From Clostridiales bacterium (lineage in GTDB: Bacteria > Bacillota > Clostridia > Peptostreptococcales > Acidaminobacteraceae): a stretch of DNA of 64,000 bases. This document shows, piece by piece, positions 36,384-43,789 of this stretch (position 1 is its first letter; every line of letters starts with the position of its first letter). The notes beneath the pieces were generated by a model. The model saw only the letters and a list, made by a program, of their open reading frames with translations, was not told where the DNA came from and ran no database searches. The translations under genes and the position numbers were made by a program. The stretch covers positions 62,001 to 126,000 of the forward strand of contig JAEIOD010000002.1 in assembly GCA_016342415.1 (NCBI GenBank), written 5' to 3'.

Positions 36384-37178
36384 CTAAACAGATGGTATAT
36401 CTTTTTTGATATACTTCACATAAGCACCAATAGTAAATACAACAACCAAAACACAATTTAATATCAACCACTTCATCTCATAAGCACTATTTTCATAAAT
36501 GCCAGTCGTACTGAAATATGCAAATGGTGAAATTGCTGTTAACGGTTTCCCTGACAGAGATTCGTTTAATAGATTCAAAATAAAAAATCCAAATACCACA
36601 CCTAGAGAAACTGGTACAACTGTCTTTAATTTATCCATAAATACAGATAACAACATACCAAAGCTTAAGAAAAATAGCTGAATTAAAAACAACGACCCAA
36701 TAAAGAGCATCAAAATCTTTAAAGAGAAATTCCTTTCTATGACGCTAATTGAAACAACAGTCACTATAGCAAATACTATATTTGTTCCAATTATATTAAT
36801 AAGACCTGCGATAAATTTAGCATGCACCACATTGATACGCTTCACAGGTTTGGCCAATAGAAAATCTGCTGTTTTATCTCGTTGTTCATTTGAAAGAATT
36901 GATAAGCCCAAATTCATCGCCTGAATACCACCGACTAAAACAACATAGGCAAACATAAACCCTAAAAATCCAAGTGCTGATGAAAGGTCCATTGTCGACA
37001 ATCCCAGTGCTTGCTTAAGAGCTTCAGGAAAGGAATCCAATACTTTATTCATTGCTTCTGCACTGCCCTGAAATGCAGGAAATATACTGGTAAACATTAT
37101 AATAACGAGTACCAATGCGGCAGTCCATATAATCGTAGTATTTCTATAGAGCTTCAACTCATGTTTTAAAATATTCAT
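36384..37178 (-). CDS. ABC-2 type transporter permease (first)
   Basis: A 264-residue permease with an N-terminal helix (TTIIWTAALVLVIIMFTS), a loop with MNKVLDSFPEALKQALGLS, and five more helices; it contains LSNEQRDKTADFLLAKPVKRINVV, close to the loop in its neighbour. Ten bases after the ATPase gene. The set (ATPase, two related permeases, TetR regulator) is a common drug- or peptide-export arrangement; the substrate cannot be told. Confidence 0.87.
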   Translation of the reverse strand: MNILKHELKLYRNTTIIWTAALVLVIIMFTSIFPAFQGSAEAMNKVLDSFPEALKQALGLSTMDLSSALGFLGFMFAYVVLVGGIQAMNLGLSILSNEQRDKTADFLLAKPVKRINVVHAKFIAGLINIIGTNIVFAIVTVVSISVIERNFSLKILMLFIGSLFLIQLFFLSFGMLLSVFMDKLKTVVPVSLGVVFGFFILNLLNESLSGKPLTAISPFAYFSTTGIYENSAYEMKWLILNCVLVVVFTIGAYVKYIKKDIPSV

Positions 37179-37187
37179 ACATGCTCC

Positions 37188-38054
37188 TTACTGGTAGTAG
37201 TGCATGAAGATTTCCTCAAGTGTAGGTTCTTCAATAACTAGGTTGTTTACTTTTTTAGTTGCAAGTAATGAAATAACATCATTGATGTCTCCTTTAAATA
37301 AGAAGTTGACACCGCTTGCTTCAATATTTAAATCGCTAACACCTGCAAGTTCAAATCCAGCTGTATCATTTACTTCAATTTTAAATCTCTTATAATTATC
37401 ACCTTTAAGCGCTTCAATATTATCCACCCTTACTATAGAACCATCTTTGATGATGCCTACTCTATTACAAAGTTTTTGTACTTCGGTTAAAATATGGGAA
37501 GAAAATAAAACGGTAGTTCCCTTTTTATTTTCTTCAATGATCAGATCAAAAAAAATCTGTTGCATCAAAGGATCTAAGCCACTCGTCGGCTCATCTAAAA
37601 TCAGAAGTTTTGGTTCATGTAATAATCCTTGAACAATACCAACTTTCTTTTTATTACCATAAGACAGATCATCTACCTTCTTGTTTAAATCCAAATCCAT
37701 TATTTTTGCCAACTCATACATTCTCTTGGAGCAATCTTTTTTATAGAAACTCGCAGAATACTTCAGAATATCAATTACTTTCATATTATCGTAATAAAAA
37801 ACTTCAGAAGGCAAGTAACCAATCTCTTCCTTGATTTCGTGACCAAATTCTACAATATCTTTCCCAAAAATTGTTGCTTCACCACTGGTTGGATAAATTA
37901 GTGATAATAGAGTTCGGATTGTTGTTGATTTACCGGCACCATTTGGACCAATAAATCCAAAAATTTCACCTTCTTCTACTTTAAAGGATACTTCCTCTAT
38001 ACCTTTTTGTTTGCCATAATACTTTGTAAGATTTTTAATTTCTATAATACTCAT
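37188..38054 (-). CDS. ABC transporter ATP-binding protein (ABC-2 exporter)
   Basis: A 288-residue ATPase with Walker A (GPNGAGKSTTIRTLL, about residues 36-50), the signature region DDLSYGNKKKVGIVQ (SYGNKKK in place of LSGGQ, as often in this subfamily), Walker B LLILDEPTSGLDPL and the switch histidine in FSSHILTEVQ. The C-terminal 70 residues resemble the accessory domain of the CcmA/NatA type exporters. It is the first gene after the TetR regulator, with a dyad operator between them. Confidence 0.93.
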   Translation of the reverse strand: MSIIEIKNLTKYYGKQKGIEEVSFKVEEGEIFGFIGPNGAGKSTTIRTLLSLIYPTSGEATIFGKDIVEFGHEIKEEIGYLPSEVFYYDNMKVIDILKYSASFYKKDCSKRMYELAKIMDLDLNKKVDDLSYGNKKKVGIVQGLLHEPKLLILDEPTSGLDPLMQQIFFDLIIEENKKGTTVLFSSHILTEVQKLCNRVGIIKDGSIVRVDNIEALKGDNYKRFKIEVNDTAGFELAGVSDLNIEASGVNFLFKGDINDVISLLATKKVNNLVIEEPTLEEIFMHYYQ

Positions 38055-38112
38055 AAAGCCTCCTTATATATAACTAGATGATACCCTTGGTCATATGGAT
38101 TAATCACTTACA

Positions 38113-38165
38113 ATGTGACCGTGTAGTCATAAAGAAATAAAAAAAATATGACTGCTTAGTCATAT
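38113..38165 (-). promoter_or_regulatory. TetR-type operator pair before the ABC exporter
   Basis: ATATGACT-GCTT-AGTCATAT (38146-38165) is a perfect 8-bp inverted repeat. A weaker copy (about 38113-38131) reads GTGACC-GTG-TAGTCAT. Both lie between the tetR stop and the ATPase start, so the regulator encoded just upstream should bind here. Confidence 0.7.
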
Positions 38166-38188
38166 CGTAATGTATAATCATTTTATTG

Positions 38189-38812
38189 TCAACTTTTTTT
38201 TGCTACACCATTTTTGAACAGTTCCAACATCACATCAATATCCTTAACATAAGCATTGATATCACTGCCACCTTTAATATTGAAAAAATAATCTGCAAAG
38301 ACCATATTGAACTGACCAAAGATATAACTTAAAAAGGAAACATCAATATCATCTCGTAACTCACCTTTGTCAATTGCAGTTTGAATAAACGGACCAAAAA
38401 AATCATTTACTTGACCTGTCATGTCCCCATAAACTTTATTTTGTAGAGTCTTATCGGAATTTTTTAAAAGTAAAGATCCAATATTCGCTTCCTTGGGATT
38501 TTCAATGGCAAACTGAACACCGGCTTTATACATAAGACCTAACGATTCGAAAAAAGTATTATTGTTCATATTGTCAAGCGCTGGTAGAAAATATTTCTTC
38601 TTCATTTCACCCACTTTTTGAATAATATGATAAAACAAATCAAATTTGTCTTCAAAATATTGATAAAAACTACCTTTTGGAATCCCTGCTTCTTTCACAA
38701 TCTTAGATACAGTCACTTCATTGTAGTCATATTTCGAAAACTCTTCTACAGCTGCCATCATAATACGTTCCTGTTTATCTTCACTTAAATTAAAAAATGT
38801 AGCTTTAGGCAT
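38189..38812 (-). CDS. TetR/AcrR family transcriptional regulator
   Basis: A 207-residue repressor. The N-terminal helix-turn-helix domain (AAVEEFSKYDYNEVTVSKIVKEAGIPKGSFYQYFEDK, quoted here only as AGIPKGSFYQYFEDK) is typical TetR/AcrR; the C-terminal 150 residues form the ligand domain with no closer match. Start codon follows the nrdG stop with no gap (TTTTAAATG) and GGGAG is upstream. A dyad operator follows between it and the exporter genes, so it likely represses the exporter and possibly itself, responding to an unknown compound. Confidence 0.92.
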   Translation of the reverse strand: MPKATFFNLSEDKQERIMMAAVEEFSKYDYNEVTVSKIVKEAGIPKGSFYQYFEDKFDLFYHIIQKVGEMKKKYFLPALDNMNNNTFFESLGLMYKAGVQFAIENPKEANIGSLLLKNSDKTLQNKVYGDMTGQVNDFFGPFIQTAIDKGELRDDIDVSFLSYIFGQFNMVFADYFFNIKGGSDINAYVKDIDVMLELFKNGVAKKS

Positions 38813-39511
38813 TTAAAATCTCCCTCTAATTAAAACTTCCTCTACATTATATTGTACTTTAAATTCATCTTGAAAGCGACTCATTTCGTCTAATGTATAG
38901 TAATTAAAGGCTTCATTTCTTATTTGCTTATCTGAAAATTCATATTGTTGAAGTACATACCTTTTAGAGTCTTTTATCAGAGATCCAATACCTATAATAT
39001 CATTATCATCATGGTATTCTTTAATCCAGGTGGTTCTAAATTCATAATCCACCGATGCACGTTTTATCACTTCAATGGATTGTTTGATTGTCTCTATATC
39101 AAACTGCATTTTATCAACAGTCTGTTGATATTTACACGGAGAGTTTTTAATGTCCATTGCGATATAATCTATTAAATTCTCCTTTATTAAGTTTTCCAGT
39201 ATCTCTGGTTTATAACCATTGGTATCCAGCTTCACTTTATAGCCTAATGATTTTATGTCTCTAATGAACGGTTTTAAATTCTGCTGAAGTGTCGGCTCTC
39301 CACCTGAAATGACAACGCCATCTAATATCTTACTTCTTTTTTTTAAGTGTTTCAGAACTATGTTTTGATGCATCATTTCATCTGAATTATATACTAAATC
39401 CTTATTATGACAAAACCCGCAATTAAAATTACACTTTGGCGAATATACCACACTCGCCAAAGTATCAGGATAATCTATTAATGATGACTTTAAATATCCA
39501 GCAATTTTCAT
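38813..39511 (-). CDS. nrdG: anaerobic ribonucleotide reductase activating protein
   Basis: Radical SAM enzyme of 232 residues that installs the glycyl radical on NrdD. The cluster motif CNFNCGFC has the C-x3-C-x2-C spacing, followed by VVISGGEPTLQ. The protein is longer than E. coli NrdG (154 residues) and belongs to the NrdG2-like type with full barrel half. It overlaps the nrdD stop by one base and is followed by a tetR gene without gap, so the exporter regulator may be read from the same message. Confidence 0.93.
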   Translation of the reverse strand: MKIAGYLKSSLIDYPDTLASVVYSPKCNFNCGFCHNKDLVYNSDEMMHQNIVLKHLKKRSKILDGVVISGGEPTLQQNLKPFIRDIKSLGYKVKLDTNGYKPEILENLIKENLIDYIAMDIKNSPCKYQQTVDKMQFDIETIKQSIEVIKRASVDYEFRTTWIKEYHDDNDIIGIGSLIKDSKRYVLQQYEFSDKQIRNEAFNYYTLDEMSRFQDEFKVQYNVEEVLIRGRF

Positions 39512-41613
39512 TATATTTCAAATTCCAATCTTTCATTAAATTCTTCTTGTTTGCCGTCATTCCAATTCTGAACCGGACGATGATAGCCAACTATCCTTGT
39601 CCAAACTTCAGTCTGTTCTTGACAAAGCGGGCATTCATACACTTCACCTGATAAGTATTTATGGTTTGGACATATACTGAATGTTGGTGTTAAAGTAAAA
39701 TATGGAATACGGTAATTATTCATCACTTTTTGTAATATAGTTTTTACCACTTCTATAGAGTCCACTCTTTCAGGTACAAACCCATGAAATACTGTACCAC
39801 CTGTATATTTAAGTTGTAATGTTTCTTGATGATCAAGTGCATCAAACAAATCTTCTGTATGGCCTACTGGCAACTGTGTACTATTTGTATAATAGGGTCT
39901 CTTATCACCCGATACCATGATATCAGGGTACATTTCTAAATCCATTTTTGCGAATCTATGTGCAGTCCCTTCAGCCGGGCTGGCTTCTAAATTGTATAAA
40001 TGATCAGTTTCTTCTTGGAATCTCACTAAAACTTCATTCATATAATCAAGGATTTCTTCTGCAAGTTCTTTACCAACTTCAGTTACAATATTGTCTGTAC
40101 CTTTAGTGAAGTTCATAATACATTCATTCATACCATTTGGTCCAATAGTTGCAAAATGATTATGCCAATATTCTTCATAAGTATCATAGACATCACTTAG
40201 ATAATGTTTCGAATAAGGATACAATCCTTTATGCATATTAATTTCCAACACTTTTCTCTTTTTCTCTAAAGAGTCTTTGGCAATTTCCATCAATCGCTCC
40301 AATCGCTCTAATAGATTCTCCAGACTATCAGAAACATGCCCTAAACGTGCCATATTAATGGTAACAACACCAATAGAACCCGTTTTAGGATTTGCACCAA
40401 ATAAACCTCCACCACGCCTTATTAATTCTTTATTGTCCAGTCTTAATCTACAACACATACTTCTTACATCTTCAGGATCCAATTCAGAATTAACGAAGTT
40501 ACTGAAATACGGAATTCCAAACTTTGCAGTCATTTCCATTATCTTATCTGAAACTGGATTATCCCATTCCCAGTTTTCTGTAATATTATACGTTGGAATT
40601 GGGAAGGTAAATACTCTACCTTTTGCATCTCCTTTCATCATCACTTCACAGAATGCGATATTGATCATATCCATTTCTTTTTGAAACTCTCCATAAGTCA
40701 AGTCATAATGATATTGTCCACCAATGATGATTGGTAAATCCTTATGTGTCGAAGGTACTTCTTTATCCATTGTGATGTTAAAGAATGGCGTTTGGAATCC
40801 TACGCGCGTTGCAATATTCATATTGAATATAAAGGCTTGCATCATCTGCTTTACCTGATCGTAATCTAGATTATCGATTCTGATAAACGGTGCTAATAAC
40901 GTATCAAAATTTGATACCGCTTGAGCGCCAGCTGCTTCACCTTGCAAGGTATAAATAAAATTAACCAACTGCATCAGTGCTGTTTCAAAGTGCTTGGGTG
41001 GTGCTGATTCAACTTTCCCTGGAGCACCACCAAATCCTTTATTCAATAAATCTTCTAAACTCCATCCGCAACAATAAGTAGATAATAGTCCTAAATCATG
41101 AATATGTAAATCACCTGACTCATGTGCTTCTTTTACAGATTCTGAATAGACTTTATTCAACCAAAAATGTTTTGTTGCTTTTGCTATTACATGATTATTT
41201 AATCCTTGTAGAGAATAACTCATATTCGAGTTTTCTCTTACCTGCCAATCATTTTGTCCTATGTAATCATCAAACAAAGATAAAATATCCATTGCTGACT
41301 GTTTGCTTTCTCTTTGTTCTAAGTGCTTATATCTATACTTAATATAAGCTTTTGCAGTCTCATGTTCTCCCATCGACATCAATGCCAACTCTACATTATC
41401 CTGTATTTGCTCAACAGTAGGATAAGTATTTTCGATTAAAACTGCTCCTACATCAAAAATTACTTTATCCGTTACTGAAACAGATAGATTTCTAAGAGAT
41501 TGACGAGATCTATTCCCTTCTGCAACAACCAATGCCTTAAATACAGCATTCTCAATATTTCCTCTCTCAAAGGTTACAATTTCTTGATTTCTCTTAATAA
41601 TCAATTCAAACAT
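39511..41613 (-). CDS. nrdD: anaerobic ribonucleoside-triphosphate reductase
   Basis: Class III reductase making deoxynucleotides without oxygen. About 700 residues: N-terminal ATP-cone (RNQEIVTFERGNIENAVFKALVVAEG), catalytic barrel, C-terminal zinc site with CPNHKYL...YECPLC, and the glycyl radical region TRIVGYHRPVQNWNDGKQEEF, where the glycine of RIVGY is expected to carry the radical. ATG 41613 is preferred over the TTG seven codons earlier. Two NrdR boxes precede it. Presence of this class III enzyme without class I indicates anaerobic growth. Confidence 0.95.
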   Translation of the reverse strand: MFELIIKRNQEIVTFERGNIENAVFKALVVAEGNRSRQSLRNLSVSVTDKVIFDVGAVLIENTYPTVEQIQDNVELALMSMGEHETAKAYIKYRYKHLEQRESKQSAMDILSLFDDYIGQNDWQVRENSNMSYSLQGLNNHVIAKATKHFWLNKVYSESVKEAHESGDLHIHDLGLLSTYCCGWSLEDLLNKGFGGAPGKVESAPPKHFETALMQLVNFIYTLQGEAAGAQAVSNFDTLLAPFIRIDNLDYDQVKQMMQAFIFNMNIATRVGFQTPFFNITMDKEVPSTHKDLPIIIGGQYHYDLTYGEFQKEMDMINIAFCEVMMKGDAKGRVFTFPIPTYNITENWEWDNPVSDKIMEMTAKFGIPYFSNFVNSELDPEDVRSMCCRLRLDNKELIRRGGGLFGANPKTGSIGVVTINMARLGHVSDSLENLLERLERLMEIAKDSLEKKRKVLEINMHKGLYPYSKHYLSDVYDTYEEYWHNHFATIGPNGMNECIMNFTKGTDNIVTEVGKELAEEILDYMNEVLVRFQEETDHLYNLEASPAEGTAHRFAKMDLEMYPDIMVSGDKRPYYTNSTQLPVGHTEDLFDALDHQETLQLKYTGGTVFHGFVPERVDSIEVVKTILQKVMNNYRIPYFTLTPTFSICPNHKYLSGEVYECPLCQEQTEVWTRIVGYHRPVQNWNDGKQEEFNERLEFEI

Positions 41614-41628
41614 ACAACGCCACACCTT

Positions 41629-41675
41629 CCACAATATATAGTAGTGATTTTTCTTATAGACACAATATAAGGTGA
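41629..41675 (-). promoter_or_regulatory. two NrdR boxes upstream of nrdD
   Basis: CCACAATATATAGTAG (41629-41644) and ACACAATATAAGGTGA (41660-41675) each match most of the NrdR consensus acaCwAtATaTwGtgt. Their starts are 31 bp apart, three helical turns, the spacing typical of NrdR-regulated promoters. The nrdR gene is outside the window. Confidence 0.8.
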
Positions 41676-41749
41676 TTTAGCCTAAAAAAAATATCCTTTT
41701 CCCCGTGATTCAAGTTTATCAAATTGTAAATCATAAAACAAGCGAACAT

Positions 41750-41786
41750 AAAAAACGGGAAAAAATTTTCTCGAATTTTTTTCCCG
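41750..41786 (-). terminator. terminator after cobO
   Basis: CGGGAAAAAA with TTTTTTTCCCG around a short loop, followed by six T on the minus strand; 24 bp after the cobO stop and 140 bp before nrdD. Confidence 0.88.
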
Positions 41787-41809
41787 AAAATCTATTAACC
41801 CACCTTTTA

Positions 41810-42319
41810 CTACCGATCAATACCATCTCTCGATAATACACCTTGCTTATAATAATGCTTAATTTCCTTCATCTCTGTCACCAAATCAGCATACTCTATA
41901 AGTTCATCTGGCGCATACCTTCCTGTAATTATTATCTCTAATTCATCTGGTCTCTCTTTTAAAATGTCCAACAGTTCTATAACTGAAAATAACTTATAAT
42001 ATAACGCAATCGTTATCTCATCCAGTATCACCACATCATAAATTGATGATTTAATAATTTTGTTAATTTTATCCAAGCCATCTTTTGCCATTTGGATATC
42101 TTTTTCTGCAGGATCCTTCTCAATAAAACAATCATCACCATACTGTTCTATCGTTATATTTTCAAAATCGTTTTCAAGTCCAACTTCATGATACTTCATA
42201 CTTTTAATAAATTGACCAATATAAACATTTTTCCCCGCATAAAGACTTCTTACAGCCAAACCAAAAGCAGCGGTTGTCTTACCTTTACCATCGCCTGTAT
42301 AAACATGTACATATCCCAT
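41810..42319 (-). CDS. cobO: cob(I)alamin adenosyltransferase (CobO/BtuR type)
   Basis: A 169-residue ATP:corrinoid adenosyltransferase of the CobA/CobO/BtuR family. The N-terminal P-loop is VYTGDGKGKTTAAFGLAVR; the conserved VILDEITIALYYKL follows near residue 95, then ITGRYAPDELIEYADLVTEM. It attaches the upper adenosyl ligand to corrinoids and complements the cobalamin operon 30 kb away in this window (4218-11003). Starts 61 bp from the divergent EamA gene. AAAGGA upstream of the ATG. Confidence 0.95.
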   Translation of the reverse strand: MGYVHVYTGDGKGKTTAAFGLAVRSLYAGKNVYIGQFIKSMKYHEVGLENDFENITIEQYGDDCFIEKDPAEKDIQMAKDGLDKINKIIKSSIYDVVILDEITIALYYKLFSVIELLDILKERPDELEIIITGRYAPDELIEYADLVTEMKEIKHYYKQGVLSRDGIDR

Positions 42320-42380
42320 TTTATATTCCTTTCTGTATCCTAAGTTTTCATGTATAATGACCTTAAGAATCGGAGGTCAT

Positions 42381-43241
42381 ATGAAACTAAATCCAAAATT
42401 GATCATACTAATAGGTGCCTTAGGTGTATCAACCTCACCTATTCTGATCAAATTATCATCATCACCAGCACTTACTATTGCATTTTATCGAATGCTGACA
42501 ACTATACTTTTATTAACCCCTTTTATCATATCAAAGAATAGAAAAGAAATAAAAGAATTATCAAGTAAGCAGATAAAAAAAATAGCCATCAGTGGTATTT
42601 TTTTAGGATTACATTTTTCGGCATGGATAATATCCTTAAAATATACAACTGTAGCAAGCGCCACTGTTCTTGTAAACACCAGTCCAATCATTTTACTCAT
42701 TATTACCTATTTTATCTTTAAAGAAAAATCTAAGCCTATTGAAATTATCGCAATCATAGCAGCCTTTGTTGGTAGTATTATATTAACTCTAGGAGATTTT
42801 AGCGGAGGTCAAAATGCTATATTAGGTGATATTTATGCATTAGCTGGAGCAGGTTTTGTTTCAGTCTATTTGTTAATCGGTAATAAAGTAAGACAAGATG
42901 TTTCTATGACATCATATACATACTTAACTTATACATTTGCTCTAATCACAATCTTTGTCAGCAATTTATTTGTCGGGCATGATCTGTTTGTAAAGGCACC
43001 AACAGAGTATTTACTCTTTTTAGCCATGGCAATCTTCCCAACACTTTTAGGACACAGCTTATTCAACTGGTCGTTAAAGTATGTCAGTGCTACCTTGGTT
43101 TCAATGGCGATATTAACAGAACCTATAATAGCTTCTATTTTTGCAATCTTTTTATTTCAAGAAATACCAACTTTAACACAAATCGTTGGGGCTACTATCA
43201 TCATAGCCTCTATCGGATTATACAATAATTCAAAAAAATAA
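42381..43241 (+). CDS. EamA family (DMT) transporter
   Basis: A 286-residue membrane protein with ten predicted helices in two EamA repeats of five helices each. Typical features are the N-terminal LIILIGALGVSTSPILIKL, the loop AFYRMLTTILLLTPF and, in the second half, the end-of-repeat ILTEPIIASIFAIFLFQEIPTLTQIVGATIIIASI. Such drug/metabolite transporters move small metabolites or nucleotide-sugars; the substrate is unknown. The start is ATG 42381 with GGAGG upstream. It is the only full-size plus-strand gene between 18 and 53 kb and ends in the first copy of the tandem repeat. Confidence 0.9.
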   Translation: MKLNPKLIILIGALGVSTSPILIKLSSSPALTIAFYRMLTTILLLTPFIISKNRKEIKELSSKQIKKIAISGIFLGLHFSAWIISLKYTTVASATVLVNTSPIILLIITYFIFKEKSKPIEIIAIIAAFVGSIILTLGDFSGGQNAILGDIYALAGAGFVSVYLLIGNKVRQDVSMTSYTYLTYTFALITIFVSNLFVGHDLFVKAPTEYLLFLAMAIFPTLLGHSLFNWSLKYVSATLVSMAILTEPIIASIFAIFLFQEIPTLTQIVGATIIIASIGLYNNSKK

Positions 43242-43412
43242 AAATCACCTAATCGAATTAAGTGATTTTCGCATAAAATATTAATAGGGGGGGATTGAAG
43301 GTTAAAAATCATTAAATTCATCTGTTTACTAATGATATTCATCTTCTATGACTACATATTAACATGCTTATGTGTACTTCATATGTTCTACATATAAAGA
43401 ATTTGTAAACTT
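43229..43412 (-). repeat. tandem unit 1 of 3 (candidate small RNA)
   Basis: One of three related units (G7-run positions 43287, 43478, 43661; period 191 then 183 bp). On the minus strand it contains, in order, a conserved ACATATGAAGTACACAT region, a stem-loop around ATCATTA and TAATGAT, a run of seven C, TATTAATATTTTAT and a terminator hairpin (AAAATCACTTAAT with ATTAGGTGATTTTT) followed by T-rich sequence. No open reading frame of note. It touches the stop of the EamA gene. Confidence 0.7.
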
Positions 43413-43418
43413 AATGGA

Positions 43419-43596
43419 AAGATCAAAAAATAAAAAATCACTCAATCAAATTAAGCGATTTCTATAAAATATTAATAGGGGGGGATTGAAGGTTAAAAAT
43501 CATTAAATTCATCAATTTACTAATGATATTCATCTTCTATGAACTTATGTTATCATGGTCATGTGTACTTCATATGTACTCTATTTTACAAATCTG
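43419..43596 (-). repeat. tandem unit 2 of 3 (candidate small RNA)
   Basis: Same layout as unit 1. The hairpin is compensated rather than identical: AAATCGCTTAA pairs with TTGAGTGATTT, keeping the stem by matching or wobble changes. The C7 run lies at 43478-43484. The 5' part matches unit 3 better than unit 1 (ATGACCATGATAACATAAG). Confidence 0.7.
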
Positions 43597-43601
43597 TCAT
43601 T

Positions 43602-43775
43602 TTTCAAAAAAATAAAAATCACCTAATCGAATTAAGTGATTTTCGCATAAAATATTAATAGGGGGGGATTGAAGGTTAAAATCATTAAATTATCTATTTA
43701 CTAATGATAATCATCTTCTATGAACTTATGTTATCATGGTCATGTGTACTTCATATGTACAAACTATTACAATAG
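43602..43775 (-). repeat. tandem unit 3 of 3 (candidate small RNA)
   Basis: Same layout. The terminator part is identical to unit 1 over about 75 bp, whereas the 5' part resembles unit 2. It is 15 bp after the addA stop, so its hairpin also ends addAB transcription. One A is missing in the central stem region compared with units 1 and 2. Confidence 0.7.
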
Positions 43776-43789
43776 TATTAACCTGATAC

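Noticed and set aside
36358-36471. 38-residue N-terminal extension of the second ABC-2 permease
   Set aside because: It is the out-of-frame end of the neighbouring permease gene; the GGAGG before 36357 marks the true start.
41614-41634. Longer nrdD start (TTG, seven codons earlier)
   Set aside because: It would overlap the downstream NrdR box and lacks a ribosome binding site. The ATG at 41613 fits the ATP-cone start.
43270-43330. Short plus-strand peptide starting TTG after the G7 run
   Set aside because: In units 1 and 2 it would be six codons, and in unit 3 a one-base deletion changes the frame. No conservation at the protein level.
43229-43775. CRISPR-like array
   Set aside because: There are only three units of about 183-191 bp without short direct repeats and unique spacers of constant size, and no cas genes.
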